A DNA stretch of 64,000 nucleotides from Actinotalea lenta (GCF_030586465.1 NZ_JAUQYP010000001.1:2212981-2276980); one strand, 5' to 3'. Numbered from the stretch's first letter, positions 46,392 to 56,408 are shown. Program-made: numbers and translations. Notes: generated by a model from the letters alone, not told the origin.

Positions 46392-47113
46392 GCGACGACG
46401 GTGTGCGGCTTCAGAAGGTCCTGGCGCAGGCCGGCCTCGGCTCGCGGCGTGCGTGCGAGGCTCTGATCGCGGCGGGCCGCGTTCAGGTGGACGGTGAGGT
46501 GGTGCGTGAGCAGGGCACGCGCGTCGACCCGGCCACTGCCGTGCTGCACGTGGATGGGTTGCGCGTCCAGCTCGACACCGAGAAGGTGACGATCGCCCTG
46601 CACAAGCCCGCCGGCGTCGTCTCGACGATGCACGACCCGAGCGGGCGTCCGGATCTGTCCTCGGTGGTCGCCGACCGTCGCCTGTTCCACGTGGGCCGGC
46701 TGGACGCCGACAGCGAGGGGCTGCTGCTGCTCACCAACGACGGCGAGCTGGCGCATCGGCTGGCGCACCCGTCGCACGAGGTGACCAAGACGTACGTCGT
46801 GACCGTCCAGGGGCGCGTCAAGCCGGCCGTCGGGGTTCGTCTGCGTCGCGGCGTCGAGCTCGAGGACGGGCCCGCTGCCGTGGACGAGTACCGCCTGCTC
46901 GACGCGACGTCGCAGCGCAGCCTCGTGGAGGTCGCGCTGCACTCCGGACGCAACCGGGTCGTGCGCCGGATGTTCGACACGGTCGGCTACCCCGTGATCC
47001 GGCTCGTACGGACCCGCATCGGCCCGGTGCGCCTGGGCGACCTCAAGCCGGGGGCCACCCGGCCCGTCGAGGGTGCCGAGCTCGGGGCGCTGATGGCCGC
47101 CGTCGGGCTGTGA
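46388..47113 (+). CDS. 23S rRNA pseudouridine synthase (RluB/RsuA family)
   Basis: The 241-residue enzyme has an N-terminal S4 RNA-binding domain (RLQKVLAQAGLGSRRACEALI, residues 6-67) and a pseudouridine synthase domain with the catalytic Asp in FHVGRLDADSEGLLLLTNDG. Gene order scpA-scpB-rluB is widely conserved and suggests RluB, which modifies a base near helix 89/90 of 23S rRNA, but the exact position is not readable from sequence. GTG at 46388 overlaps scpB. Confidence 0.9.
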   Translation: MSDDGVRLQKVLAQAGLGSRRACEALIAAGRVQVDGEVVREQGTRVDPATAVLHVDGLRVQLDTEKVTIALHKPAGVVSTMHDPSGRPDLSSVVADRRLFHVGRLDADSEGLLLLTNDGELAHRLAHPSHEVTKTYVVTVQGRVKPAVGVRLRRGVELEDGPAAVDEYRLLDATSQRSLVEVALHSGRNRVVRRMFDTVGYPVIRLVRTRIGPVRLGDLKPGATRPVEGAELGALMAAVGL

Positions 47114-47168
47114 GCCGGTACGCTCGCTGGCCGGCGAGGAGGAGCAGCGTGCGACACGAGGACGTCCG

Positions 47169-48284
47169 ATGACAGGCTCCGGCGAGCACCCCGCGGCCAC
47201 GGTGGGACCGGTGCGGGTGGTCGGCACCGGGCTGCTGGGGACCAGCGTCGGGCTCGCCCTGCGTGCCGGCGGTGTCGACGTGGTCCTGGCGGACCCGTCC
47301 CGGACCACCGTGCTGCTCTCGCGCGACGTCGGAGCGGGCAGGCTGCCGCGCGCCGACGAGGCCGAGCCTGCGCTCGTCGTGGTGGCCGCACCGCCGGACG
47401 TGACCGGGCAGGTCGTGCTCGCGGAGCTGGCGGCCCACCCGGGCGCGGTCGTCACGGACGTCGCCTCGGTGAAGGCCCCGGTCGCCGCGGAGGTGGCCGC
47501 GGGGGGCGGCGACCTGAGCCGCTACGTCGGGTCGCACCCGATGGCGGGTGCGGAGCGGTCCGGTCCGACGGCGGCGCGACCGGACCTGTTCGCGGGACGC
47601 CCGTGGGTGGTGTGCGCCGGGTCCGCGGAGCCGGCGTCGGTGCTTGCGGTCCGGGCGTTGGCGGTGGATGTCGCCGCCACGCCCGTGATGCTCGACGCGG
47701 CCGAGCACGACGCGGCGGTCGCGCTCGTCTCGCACCTCCCGCAGGTTGCGGCCTCCCTGGTGGCCGCGCGGCTGCGGGACGCGCCCGCGACGGCGCTCGA
47801 GCTCGCCGGGCAGGGCCTGCGGGACGTCACACGGATAGCGGCGAGCGAGCCGGGACTGTGGACGTCGATCCTGGCCGCGAACGCCGGCTCGGTGGCACCC
47901 GTGCTGCGCGAGGTCCGCCGTGACCTGGACGAGGTGATCGGAGCCCTGGAGCGCGCAGCGGTGGCGGGGGCCGAGCCCGCGGGTGTGCACGGGTCGCTGG
48001 CCGGGGCGATCGCGGCCGGGAACGCGGGAGTGGGTCGCATCCCCGGCAAGCACGGAGGCTCGCACGCGACCTACGACGTGGTCACCGTGCTCGTACCGGA
48101 CCGTCCCGGCGAGCTCGGACGGCTGCTCGTGGACATGGGGCACGCCGGGGTGAACCTCGAGGAGCTGGCCATCGACCACGCGCCTCGCCAGGCAGTGGGA
48201 CTCGCGTCCCTGTCGGTGCTTCCGGGCCTGGGCACCACGCTCGAGCAGGAGCTGACCGCACGGGGCTGGAGGGTGGCGGGATGA
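47169..48284 (+). CDS. tyrA: Prephenate dehydrogenase with C-terminal ACT domain
   Basis: The 371-residue enzyme of tyrosine synthesis has Rossmann motif VRVVGTGLLGTSVGLALRAGG, VTDVASVKAP, the substrate-binding histidine in GSHPMAGAERSG and AEHDAAVALVSHLPQVAA. Residues about 300-371 resemble an ACT domain (VVTVLVPDRPGELGRLLVDMG), likely a tyrosine feedback site. No chorismate mutase is fused. It starts 55 bases after the pseudouridine synthase and overlaps cmk (ATGA). Confidence 0.93.
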   Translation: MTGSGEHPAATVGPVRVVGTGLLGTSVGLALRAGGVDVVLADPSRTTVLLSRDVGAGRLPRADEAEPALVVVAAPPDVTGQVVLAELAAHPGAVVTDVASVKAPVAAEVAAGGGDLSRYVGSHPMAGAERSGPTAARPDLFAGRPWVVCAGSAEPASVLAVRALAVDVAATPVMLDAAEHDAAVALVSHLPQVAASLVAARLRDAPATALELAGQGLRDVTRIAASEPGLWTSILAANAGSVAPVLREVRRDLDEVIGALERAAVAGAEPAGVHGSLAGAIAAGNAGVGRIPGKHGGSHATYDVVTVLVPDRPGELGRLLVDMGHAGVNLEELAIDHAPRQAVGLASLSVLPGLGTTLEQELTARGWRVAG

Positions 48285-48988
48285 CACGCACACCGCTGGT
48301 GGTGGCCGTGGACGGGCCCTCCGGCTCGGGCAAGTCCAGCGTGAGCCGACAGGTCGCGGCACAGCTGGACCTGGCCTACCTGGACACCGGTGCGATGTAC
48401 CGGGCCGCGACGTGGCGGTGCGTGCAGCGCGGGGTCGACCTCATGGACACGGCACTGGTCGCGGACACGGTGCGGTCGATGGTGCTGCAGCTCGACCTCA
48501 ACCCGCGGTTCCCCAGCTTCGTGGTCGACGGCGTCGACGTGGGCGTCGCCATCCGGGCCCCGGAGATCTCCGCCGTGGTCTCCCAGGTGGCCACGAACCT
48601 CGAGGTCCGGGCCGACCTCGGTGAGCGCCAGCGCAGGGTGATCGCGGTGGAGCGCACGCCGGACGGGTTCAGCGGGGGTCGGGGCATCGTCGTGGAGGGC
48701 CGCGACATCACCACGGTGATCGCGCCGGATGCGGACGTGCGGCTCCTGCTGACCGCCAGCGAGGAGGCCCGCCTCGCGCGCCGGGCTCGTGAGGTGCACG
48801 GGACCGACGACGCGGCAGCTCTGGAGGCGACTCGCGAGCACGTCGTGGACCGTGACGCCCGCGACTCCACGGTCGTCGAGTTCCGGACCGCCGCGGACGG
48901 TGTGGTGACCGTGGACTCCTCCGGACTGGACCTGGAGCAGACCGTGCAGGCGGTGCTGGCGCTCGTCGAGGACGTGGCCGGCCGGTGA
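48281..48988 (+). CDS. cmk: Cytidylate kinase
   Basis: The 235-residue kinase phosphorylates CMP and dCMP. The P-loop is VAVDGPSGSGKSSVSRQVA; later come YLDTGAMYRAATW, GRDITTVIAPDADV and the lid ARLARRARE. It overlaps tyrA and the next acyltransferase by a few bases each, so tyrA-cmk-plsC probably form one message. Confidence 0.94.
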   Translation: MTRTPLVVAVDGPSGSGKSSVSRQVAAQLDLAYLDTGAMYRAATWRCVQRGVDLMDTALVADTVRSMVLQLDLNPRFPSFVVDGVDVGVAIRAPEISAVVSQVATNLEVRADLGERQRRVIAVERTPDGFSGGRGIVVEGRDITTVIAPDADVRLLLTASEEARLARRAREVHGTDDAAALEATREHVVDRDARDSTVVEFRTAADGVVTVDSSGLDLEQTVQAVLALVEDVAGR

Positions 48989-49671
48989 ACGGCGCGGGGG
49001 TACCTGGCCGGGCAGGGCCGGTCTGGTCACGCCGGGTCGGTTGGTTCCTCGGGCACGTGGTGTGGAACACGCGCGTCGTGGGCGCGGAGCACGTGCCGGC
49101 CTCAGGCCCGGTCGTCATCGCCGCCAACCATGTGTCGATCATCGACGGGCCGCTGGTGCACGGGGTGCTGCCTCGGGGGACGCACATCCTGGTCAAGCAG
49201 GAGATGTTCCACGGTCCCGTGGGCGGCATCCTGCGCGCCGCCGGCCAGATCCCGGTTGACCGGAACTCGGGACGCCGCGCGCTCGAGGCCGCGCTCGGCG
49301 TGCTGCGCCGCGGGGGGGCGGTGGGGATCTTCCCGGAAGGGAACCGTGGTCGCGGCGACGTGTCCGGAGTGCGCGCCGGGGTCGCATGGCTCGCGGTGCA
49401 CGGTGCGGCGCCCGTGGTGCCCGCGGCGGTCCTCGGGACGCGTCGGACCGGTGAGCCGCTGGGGCACGTCCCCGGGCTGCGGCGCCGCCTGGTGGTCGAG
49501 CTCGGGCCGCCGATCCAGGTAGCCCTGCCTCCTGACGAACCGCGCCGACAGGCGGTGGGTCGGACCGCCGAGGTGGTGGCCGAAGCGCTCTCCGCGCACG
49601 TGCGGCAGGCCGCTGCGCGCCACGGGCTGCCGCTTCCGCTGGACGATCCCCGGGCCCTGCCGGGCTCGTGA
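48985..49671 (+). CDS. 1-acyl-sn-glycerol-3-phosphate acyltransferase family protein
   Basis: This 228-residue membrane-associated PlsC-type acyltransferase has block [11 protein letters not shown] (the HxxxxD motif), block [13 protein letters not shown] and block [13 protein letters not shown], in which Asn stands where Thr or Ser is commoner. Such enzymes acylate lysophosphatidate in phospholipid synthesis, although actinobacterial paralogues differ in acceptor. GTG at 48985 overlaps the cmk stop. The position between cmk and der is conserved in related genomes. Confidence 0.88.
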   Translation: MNGAGVPGRAGPVWSRRVGWFLGHVVWNTRVVGAEHVPASGPVVIAANHVSIIDGPLVHGVLPRGTHILVKQEMFHGPVGGILRAAGQIPVDRNSGRRALEAALGVLRRGGAVGIFPEGNRGRGDVSGVRAGVAWLAVHGAAPVVPAAVLGTRRTGEPLGHVPGLRRRLVVELGPPIQVALPPDEPRRQAVGRTAEVVAEALSAHVRQAAARHGLPLPLDDPRALPGS

Positions 49672-49720
49672 CCTGAGCCCGGTTCGGCAGCAGGGGGTGC
49701 TCCGGGGGAGGATGTCCGCC

Positions 49721-51163
49721 ATGGAGACTTCCGACGAGACCGCACGCGAGCAGGCGCTGCGCGCCGGTCTGGCCGAGTACGACCTGGGCGAGGAGGACCT
49801 CGCGCTGCTCGACGGGGGCACCGAGGCGCGGAGCGCCGCCGTCGTCCCGCCGGCGACGGTCGCCGTGGTCGGGCGACCGAACGTCGGCAAGTCGACTCTG
49901 GTCAACCGCATCCTGGGCCGGCGCGAGGCGGTGGTGCTGGACACCCCGGGCGTGACCCGCGACCGGGTCAGCTACCCGGCTGAGTGGTCAGGTCACGCCT
50001 TCACGCTCGTGGACACCGGGGGGTGGGAGACCGACGTCGCCGGGCTGGACGCCAGGGTCGCCGAGCAGGCCGAGGTCGCGATCGACCTGGCCGACGTCGT
50101 GATGTTCGTCGTGGATGCGAGCGTCGGTGCGACGGCGACCGACGAGCGCGTCGTGCGGCTGCTGCGCAAGGCCGGCAAGCCCGTGGTCCTGGTGGCCAAC
50201 AAGGTCGACGGACCGAGCGGCGAGGCTGACGCCCTGGCGTTGTGGAACCTGGGGCTGGGCGAGCCGCACCCGGTGTCCGCGCTGCACGGGCGCGGGACGG
50301 GCGACCTGCTGGACGCCGTGATCGACGCCCTGCCGGTGCGTGCTGCGGTGCCCGAGGGGGATCGTGAGGGTGGTCCGCGCCGGGTGGCGCTCGTCGGCAG
50401 GCCCAACGTCGGCAAGTCGTCGCTGCTCAACGCGCTGGCCGGGACGCAGCGCGTCGTGGTCGACGAGGTGGCCGGGACCACGCGGGATCCGGTCGACGAG
50501 CTGGTCGAGCTGGGGGACAGGCCGTGGTGGTTCGTGGACACCGCCGGGATCCGGCGGCGGGTGCACCAGACCAGCGGGGCCGACTTCTATGCCTCGCTGC
50601 GCACCCAGGCCGCGATCGAGAAGGCCGAGGTCGCCGTCGTCCTGGTCGATGCGAGCGCCCCGTTGACCGAGCAGGACACCCGGGTCATCTCCCAGGTCGT
50701 CGAGGCCGGGCGAGCCCTCGTCATCGCCTACAACAAGTGGGACCTGATGGACGAGGAGCGCCGGTTCTACCTCGAGCGGGAGATCGAACGGGACCTCGTG
50801 CAGGTGCAGTGGGCGCCCCGGGTCAACCTCTCGGCCCGCACCGGTTGGCACCGTGCGAAGCTCGTCCCAGCCCTGGAGACGGCGCTGGCGTCGTGGGACG
50901 CCCGCATACCCACCGGGCGGCTGAACGCCTTCCTGGGGGAGCTGGTGGCCGCCCACCCGCACCCGCTGCGCGGCGGCAAGCAGCCCCGGATCCTGTTCGC
51001 GACCCAGGCGTCGACCCGGCCCCCGCGCTTCGTCGTGTTCGCGACCGGGTTCCTCGAGGCGGGCTACCGTCGCTTCATCGAGCGGCGCTTGCGGGAGACC
51101 TTCGGGTTCGAAGGGACCCCGATCGAGATCTCCGTGCGGGTGCGCGAGAAGCGCAAGCGCTGA
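49721..51163 (+). CDS. der: Ribosome biogenesis GTPase Der (EngA)
   Basis: The 480-residue GTPase matures the 50S subunit. Two G domains are present: the first (about 45-205) with [21 protein letters not shown] and NKVD, the second (about 220-390) with [21 protein letters not shown] and NKWDL. A KH-like domain ends the protein. ATG at 49721 is chosen because GGGGAGG lies 9 bases upstream; an ATG at 49712 would fall right on that ribosome site. Confidence 0.94.
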   Translation: METSDETAREQALRAGLAEYDLGEEDLALLDGGTEARSAAVVPPATVAVVGRPNVGKSTLVNRILGRREAVVLDTPGVTRDRVSYPAEWSGHAFTLVDTGGWETDVAGLDARVAEQAEVAIDLADVVMFVVDASVGATATDERVVRLLRKAGKPVVLVANKVDGPSGEADALALWNLGLGEPHPVSALHGRGTGDLLDAVIDALPVRAAVPEGDREGGPRRVALVGRPNVGKSSLLNALAGTQRVVVDEVAGTTRDPVDELVELGDRPWWFVDTAGIRRRVHQTSGADFYASLRTQAAIEKAEVAVVLVDASAPLTEQDTRVISQVVEAGRALVIAYNKWDLMDEERRFYLEREIERDLVQVQWAPRVNLSARTGWHRAKLVPALETALASWDARIPTGRLNAFLGELVAAHPHPLRGGKQPRILFATQASTRPPRFVVFATGFLEAGYRRFIERRLRETFGFEGTPIEISVRVREKRKR

Positions 51164-51227
51164 GTGGCGCCGCGGACGTGAGCGCACCGGCATCGCTGCG
51201 GTAGGATCGTCGTCGGCTTCGGCCGAT

Positions 51228-51301
<74 letters not shown>

Positions 51302-51317
51302 CAGATGAAGGAGCAGG

Positions 51318-51355
51318 TCAGGGGCCGTTTCTGGGAGACCGGGAACGGCCCCTGA
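51318..51355 (+). terminator. Hairpin terminator after tRNA-Pro
   Basis: TCAGGGGCCGTT (51318-51329) pairs with AACGGCCCCTGA (51344-51355), 12 perfect base pairs with a 14-base loop. Confidence 0.7.
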
Positions 51356-51858
51356 GCCGTGTGCGGGACTCGTCGCACGAGCGCTGAGCGAGCCGCGTCC
51401 GAGCTGCCCTCTCACGCCGGGGTCGCCGAACTGCTGGCGGTGACCGCCCCGGCTCCAGCCTGAGCGTCCCGCCTGGCTCGTTCGCGGTCACCGAGGCTGC
51501 CAGCTGCGGGACGCCGCTGTGCCCACAGCGTCCTGCCACCGGCTCGCACCCGGGCGTGCGTGCTGCCAGGCAATTCCAAGCAAACTTCGTCCAGGACTGA
51601 GCAGATATCGCTTCGTGGTGGGCCCTGCCTCCGTCGGCAGACAGTCCCTCGAGTTGCCGGGGCAGCCGGGCGGTGGTGGCCGCGAGGCCGGCATGCCGCA
51701 GAAATGATGGGATCTTTCGGGCGTTCGCGTGAGTGACCGCGACCGCCTCGCGCTGGTCAGACGCGCCGACGCCACGGGTCTAGCCAAACCAATGAGTTCT
51801 GTTCTACTCTAGGCGAAAATCGGGCCGAGCACGGCCTACGACGACGCGAGGAGGCGTC
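51356..51858. other. Gene-free interval between tRNA-Pro and PTS cluster
   Basis: About 500 bases carry no supported gene. The short open frames here have no recognisable protein features and no convincing ribosome site. The last 80 bases are richer in A and T and hold a candidate promoter for the PTS operon. I saw no copy of the tRNA 3' end that would mark an attachment site. Confidence 0.6.
51794..51810 (+). promoter_or_regulatory. Candidate promoter/operator of the PTS operon
   Basis: TACTCT (51805-51810) may be a -10, 48 bases before the EIIA ATG. It overlaps a short imperfect palindrome GAGT-N8-ACTC (51794-51809) in an AT-rich patch. The ROK regulator encoded in the cluster is a candidate ligand of this site, by inference only. 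Confidence 0.35.
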
Positions 51859-52338
51859 ATGACCGGATCGACCGGCTCCCCTGCATCGCTCGGCGACCTG
51901 CTGCCTTCCGAGGCGGTCGCTGCCCACGTCGAGGTGGAGACCTGGGAGGAGGCGGTGCGCGCGTCGGGCGACCTCCTGGTCGCCACGGGCTCGGCGACCC
52001 CCGAGTACACCGACCAGATGATCGCCGCCATCCACCGCTACGGCCCCTACATCGTGATCGCCCCGGGCTTCGCCCTGGCTCACGCGCAGGCGTCCGACGA
52101 CGTGCTGAACACCGGCATGTCCTTCATGCAGCTCGCCCACCCGGTCCGGTTCGGCCACGAGAAGAACGACCCGGTCCGGCTGGTCGCAGGACTCGCGAGC
52201 ACCGACCACTCCGCGCACATGGAGGCGCTCCAGCAGCTCGCTCTGGTGCTGTCGTCCCCCGAGACCATGGAGCAGCTGCTCGACGCCGGCACGGTCGACG
52301 AGCTGTGCGCGGTGCTGGGCATCCCCCCGTCCAAGTGA
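51859..52338 (+). CDS. PTS EIIA component, mannitol/fructose (EIIA_2) fold, ascorbate-type
   Basis: A 159-residue soluble protein that accepts phosphate from HPr and passes it to EIIB. The phospho-acceptor is His75 in PYIVIAPGFALAHAQAS, the UlaC/SgaA-type arrangement; the usual 'ALPHA' reads 'ALAHA' here. The ATG at 51859 has GAGGAGG about 4 bases upstream. It opens the cluster EIIA-EIIB-EIIC-transketolase-ROK-EIIB. The sugar is not predictable; see the EIIC entry. Confidence 0.9.
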   Translation: MTGSTGSPASLGDLLPSEAVAAHVEVETWEEAVRASGDLLVATGSATPEYTDQMIAAIHRYGPYIVIAPGFALAHAQASDDVLNTGMSFMQLAHPVRFGHEKNDPVRLVAGLASTDHSAHMEALQQLALVLSSPETMEQLLDAGTVDELCAVLGIPPSK

Positions 52339-52390
52339 CCCCGCCGACGGCACCGACGCCGTCAGCGGATCCGCCACCCCAAGGAGAGAG

Positions 52391-52666
52391 ATGAAGATCA
52401 TCGCGGTATGTGGAATGGGCATCGGTACGTCCATCCTGCTCAAGATGAACACCGACAAGGCGCTCGACCAGCTGGGCGTGGCGGGAGATGTCGAAGCTGC
52501 CGACATCGGAACCGCGAAGGGCGCGGCGAGCCTGGCCGACCTCGTCCTGACCAGCGCCGAGCTCGCCGAGGAGCTCGAGGGCATCCCCACCCCCGTGCGC
52601 GTCATCGACAACTTCATGAACGTCGACGAGATCTCGGCAGCCATCAAGGACGCCCTCGACCTGTGA
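52391..52666 (+). CDS. PTS EIIB component, ascorbate (UlaB/SgaB) type
   Basis: The 91-residue protein carries the phospho-cysteine Cys7 in VCGMGIGTSILLKMN, typical of lactose/ascorbate-type EIIB proteins. It receives phosphate from EIIA and gives it to the sugar bound in EIIC. AGGAGAG lies directly upstream. A close paralogue lies at 57.9 kb. Confidence 0.9.
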   Translation: MKIIAVCGMGIGTSILLKMNTDKALDQLGVAGDVEAADIGTAKGAASLADLVLTSAELAEELEGIPTPVRVIDNFMNVDEISAAIKDALDL

Positions 52667-52697
52667 CGGTTCTCCCCTCGAAAGGTTGTGCTGGACC

Positions 52698-54185
52698 ATG
52701 CCTGTACTGAACTTCATCGTCAACCAGATACTGTCCGTGCCGGCCTACCTGGTCGGCCTGATCGTGGCGATCGGCCTGATCGCCATGCGCAAGAGCGCGG
52801 GACAGGTGGTCGGGGGAGCGCTCAAGGCCACCCTCGGCTTCCTGATCCTCGGGGCCGGCGCCAATGTCGTGGTCGCCTCGCTGACTCCGCTCGGTGACCT
52901 GATCCTCAAGGCCACCGGGGCCCAGGGCGTCGTTCCCACCAACGAGGCGATCGTCTCGATCGCCGCCGCTCAGTTCGGCGCCCAGGTCGCCTGGGTGATG
53001 GTCGCCGGCTTCGCCGTGAGCCTTGTGATCGCGCGCTTCACCCCGCTGAAGTACGTGTTCCTGACCGGCCACCACATCTTCTTCATGGCGACGATGCTCA
53101 CCGTCGTGCTCTCCGTCGCGGACATGAGCGTGGGTATGACCGTCCTGGTCGGCGCCCTGCTGCTGGGCACGATCATGCAGATCATGCCCGCCTTCGCGCA
53201 GCCCTTCACGCGTCGCGTCACGGGCAACAACACCCTGGCCATCGGGCACTTCGGCACGTTGGGCTACATCTCCGCCGGTGCGATCGGCGCACTGACCGGG
53301 AAGAAGTCGCACTCCACCGAGGACCTCAAGGTGCCCGAGGGGCTCCGCTTCCTGCGCGACTCGATGGTCGCGACCGCTCTGTCGATGGTCCTCTTCTACA
53401 TCGTCTTCACGATCTGGACCTGGGCAAAGCTCGGGAGCGCTGCGGCGTTCGACATCCTGGGCGCCACCGACGGTGGCGACTTCGTGATGAAGGGTGTCGC
53501 GCTCGGGCTGCAGTTCGGTATCGGTGTCTCGATCATCCTCTACGGCGTTCGCACCATCCTCGCCGAGCTCGTGCCCGCCTTCGAAGGCATCTCCCGCAAG
53601 GTGGTCCCGGGTGCCGTTCCCGCGCTGGACTGCCCGATCGTCTTCCCCTTCGCCCCCAACGCCGTGCTGGTCGGCTTCATCGCGTCGTTCGTGGGCGGCC
53701 TGGTGTCGTTCGGCCTCCTGGCGTGGATCTTCGGACCGGTCTTCGGCCTCGCGCTCATCCTCCCGGGGATGGTCCCGCACTTCTTCACCGGTGGTGCGGC
53801 GGGCGTGTACGGCAACGCGACAGGTGGGCGCCGTGGCGCCGTGTTCGGTGCCTTCACCAACGGCGTGGTCATCACCTTCTTCTCGGCGTTCCTGCTGAAG
53901 GTGCTCGGGTCGCTGGGCTTCCAGAACACCACCTTCGGCGACGCGGACTTCGGGTGGTTCGGGACCGTGGTCGGCAACATCGTCAAGCTCGGGCCCGTGG
54001 GTGGCCTGATCGGACTCGCCGTCCTGATCTTCGTCCTGCTGGTGGCGGCCAGCCGCTACCAGCGCAAGCTCGTCGACGCGGACTGGGTGCCCGGTCGGAC
54101 CCACGCCGAGTGGATCGCGGAGCAGAAGGCCGCGGAGAAGAGTGCCGCGCCGCAGCACTCCCGCGGTGGCGAAGCGACCGTCTAG
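52698..54185 (+). CDS. PTS EIIC component, ascorbate (UlaA/SgaT) family
   Basis: The 495-residue membrane transporter has 10-12 helices. UlaA-type motifs include LTGHHIFFMATMLTVVL, TGNNTLAIGHFGTLGY, KKSHSTEDLKVPEGLRFLRD and CPIVFPFAPNAVLVGF. The ATG at 52698 gives MPVLNFIVNQILSVPAY, and GAAAGG is 12 bases away. E. coli UlaA imports L-ascorbate, but no ascorbate-catabolic gene (UlaD/E/F/G) is here; a transketolase is. Members of this family with transketolase neighbours are usually annotated 'ascorbate' by similarity only. Confidence 0.9.
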   Translation: MPVLNFIVNQILSVPAYLVGLIVAIGLIAMRKSAGQVVGGALKATLGFLILGAGANVVVASLTPLGDLILKATGAQGVVPTNEAIVSIAAAQFGAQVAWVMVAGFAVSLVIARFTPLKYVFLTGHHIFFMATMLTVVLSVADMSVGMTVLVGALLLGTIMQIMPAFAQPFTRRVTGNNTLAIGHFGTLGYISAGAIGALTGKKSHSTEDLKVPEGLRFLRDSMVATALSMVLFYIVFTIWTWAKLGSAAAFDILGATDGGDFVMKGVALGLQFGIGVSIILYGVRTILAELVPAFEGISRKVVPGAVPALDCPIVFPFAPNAVLVGFIASFVGGLVSFGLLAWIFGPVFGLALILPGMVPHFFTGGAAGVYGNATGGRRGAVFGAFTNGVVITFFSAFLLKVLGSLGFQNTTFGDADFGWFGTVVGNIVKLGPVGGLIGLAVLIFVLLVAASRYQRKLVDADWVPGRTHAEWIAEQKAAEKSAAPQHSRGGEATV

Positions 54186-54192
54186 CACGGCC

Positions 54193-54227
54193 GGTGCGGG
54201 CGCCTCGGTGACCGGGGCGCCCGCACC
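54193..54227 (+). other. Hairpin between EIIC and transketolase
   Basis: GGTGCGGGCGCC (54193-54204) pairs with GGCGCCCGCACC (54216-54227), 12 perfect base pairs, 11-base loop, just after the EIIC stop. It may stop part of the transcripts, giving less transketolase than transporter, or it may be a true terminator. Confidence 0.6.
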
Positions 54228-54299
54228 GTGCGCGGCGGGTGGACCCGCTCAGTCATCCCGTCGCGAGTCCCCCGACAGCACCGCCAGGAAAGGGCAGGC

Positions 54300-56408
54300 A
54301 TGACCACCTCGCTCGAGTGGACCGAGCTCGACAGCAGGGCCGTGGACACCGCACGGATCCTTGCCGCCGACGCCGTGGAAAGGGCCGGCAGCGGACATCC
54401 CGGCACGGCGATCTCCTTGGCCCCGCTCGCCTATCTCCTTTACCAGAAGGTGATGACGGGCGATCCGAGCGACCCCGGCTGGCGCGGTCGCGACCGGTTC
54501 GTGCTCTCGGCCGGGCACGCGTCGTTGGTGCAGTACGCGCAGCTGTTCCTCGCCGGGTACGGGCTGGAGGTCGAGGATCTCGCTGCCACGCGAACCGAAG
54601 GGGGCAGGACACCTGCGCACCCCGAGTACGGGCACACCGCGGGTGTCGAGTGCACGACGGGGCCGCTGGGCGCCGGGGTTGCGAATGCTGTCGGCTTCGC
54701 GATGGCGGCGCGCCGAGATCGGGCCCTGCTCGACCCCGACGCGGCGGACGGCACCTCGGTGTTCGACCGGACGGTGTACTGCGTGGCCGGTGACGGCTGC
54801 ATGCAGGAGGGAGTGGCGGCCGAGGCGTCGTCCCTTGCCGGGACTCAGAAGCTCGGGAACCTGATCCTGATCTACGACGACAACCGGATCACGATCGAGG
54901 GCGGGACGCAGATCTCGTTCACCGAGGATGTGATGGCCCGATACGCGGCGTACGGCTGGGACGTGCACCACGTGGACTGGACCCACGGCGGGCAGGGCTA
55001 CGCCGAGGACCTCGAGGCGCTCTACGCGGCCCTCCGGGCCGCGAAGCAGGTCACGGACCGCCCGTCGTTCATCCGGCTGACGACCGTGATCGGCTGGTCG
55101 CTGCCCACCAAGGCGGGCCATCACTCGATCCATGGTGCACGACTCGGTGCCGAGGAGCTCGCGGGCCTGAAGGTTGCGCTCGGTTTCGACCCGACGCGGT
55201 CGTTCCAGGTGGACCCCGAGGTCCTCGCGCACACGCGCCGGAACGCGGCGGACCGCGCGGCCGCCGCTCGCCAGGTGTGGGACGCACGGTTCGACTCCTG
55301 GCGTCAGGAGCATCCCGACAAGGCCGTGCTGCTCGACCGGCTGACCTCCGGCGGGCTGCCTGATGAGCTGCCGGCGGCGCTGCCGTCCTTCCCGGTGGGC
55401 ATGATGTCGACCCGAGCGGCCTCGGGCGCGGTCCTGACGGCCATCGCTGACGCCGTACCGGAGCTCTGGGGTGGCTCGGCCGACCTCGCCGGGTCGAACC
55501 ACACCTCCATGCGGGGACAGTCGTCCTTCCTGCCGCCGGAGCGTTCCAACGAGGAGTTCACCGGCGACTACAACGGCCGGACGCTGCACTTCGGCATCCG
55601 CGAGCATGCGATGGGGAACATCCTCAACGGCATAGCGATGTCGGGGACCACCCGTCCCTACGGCGGGACCTATCTGGTGTTCTCCGACTACATGCGTGCG
55701 GCTGTCCGACTGGCCGCCCTGCAGAAGGCGCCGAGCATCTTCGTCTGGACGCACGACAGCATCGCGGTCGGCGAGGACGGCCCCACGCACCAACCGGTGG
55801 AGCAGATCGCGGCGCTCAGGGCCATCCCGGGACTCGACGTGATCCGCCCGATGGATGCCAACGAGACCGCGCACGCGTGGGCGCAGGCGCTGGCGAACGA
55901 CGACCGACCCAGCGCGATCATCCTGTCGCGGCAGGATCTGCCGACGGTCGACCGGGGACCGGGCGCATGTGCCCCTGCCGAGCACATGGCGCGAGGCGGC
56001 TACACCCTGCTCGAGGCGTCGACGGGCAGCCCGCAGGTCGTCCTGATCGGCACCGGCTCGGAGGTCGACATCGCGCTGTCAGCTCGGGACCGCCTGGAGG
56101 AGGACGGGGTGCCGACCAGAGTGGTCTCGATGCCCTGCCTGGAGTGGTTCGACAACCAGCCCCAGGAGTACCGGGCGGAGGTTCTGCCCCAGGGGACCCT
56201 CCGGGTCGCCATCGAGGCAGGCGTGCGGATGGGCTGGCGCGAGTACGTCGGCGACGGCGGCGCGATCGTGTCGGTCGACCGCTTCGGTGAGTCCGCGCCG
56301 GGGCCGCGGCTCTACGAGAAGTACGGCATCACGCCGGATGCCGTCGTCGACACGGTCCGCACTGCGCTGGGTGAGGTGACGTATGACGTCCGACCGTCGC
56401 GTGCGTGA
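54300..56408 (+). CDS. Transketolase (PTS-linked second copy)
   Basis: The 702-residue protein is full length and looks active: [20 protein letters not shown], the TDP motif YCVAGDGCMQEGVAAEA, the catalytic [14 protein letters not shown] and a C-terminal domain. It closely parallels the housekeeping tkt at 39.7 kb (both open with SLEW or PLEWT, then the same N-terminal helix), so it is a paralogue. ATG at 54300 has AGGAAAGGG 5 bases upstream. The clustering suggests that the sugar brought in by the PTS enters the pentose phosphate pool here. Confidence 0.93.
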   Translation: MTTSLEWTELDSRAVDTARILAADAVERAGSGHPGTAISLAPLAYLLYQKVMTGDPSDPGWRGRDRFVLSAGHASLVQYAQLFLAGYGLEVEDLAATRTEGGRTPAHPEYGHTAGVECTTGPLGAGVANAVGFAMAARRDRALLDPDAADGTSVFDRTVYCVAGDGCMQEGVAAEASSLAGTQKLGNLILIYDDNRITIEGGTQISFTEDVMARYAAYGWDVHHVDWTHGGQGYAEDLEALYAALRAAKQVTDRPSFIRLTTVIGWSLPTKAGHHSIHGARLGAEELAGLKVALGFDPTRSFQVDPEVLAHTRRNAADRAAAARQVWDARFDSWRQEHPDKAVLLDRLTSGGLPDELPAALPSFPVGMMSTRAASGAVLTAIADAVPELWGGSADLAGSNHTSMRGQSSFLPPERSNEEFTGDYNGRTLHFGIREHAMGNILNGIAMSGTTRPYGGTYLVFSDYMRAAVRLAALQKAPSIFVWTHDSIAVGEDGPTHQPVEQIAALRAIPGLDVIRPMDANETAHAWAQALANDDRPSAIILSRQDLPTVDRGPGACAPAEHMARGGYTLLEASTGSPQVVLIGTGSEVDIALSARDRLEEDGVPTRVVSMPCLEWFDNQPQEYRAEVLPQGTLRVAIEAGVRMGWREYVGDGGAIVSVDRFGESAPGPRLYEKYGITPDAVVDTVRTALGEVTYDVRPSRA

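Noticed and set aside
51488-51787. Open frames in the interval after tRNA-Pro
   Set aside because: Composition is low complexity (Arg, Ser, Pro) with no ribosome site and no recognised family.
51859-54185. Naming the PTS as an L-ascorbate system (ulaABC)
   Set aside because: Family similarity is clear but none of the ascorbate-catabolic genes is present and a transketolase is; the sugar is left open.
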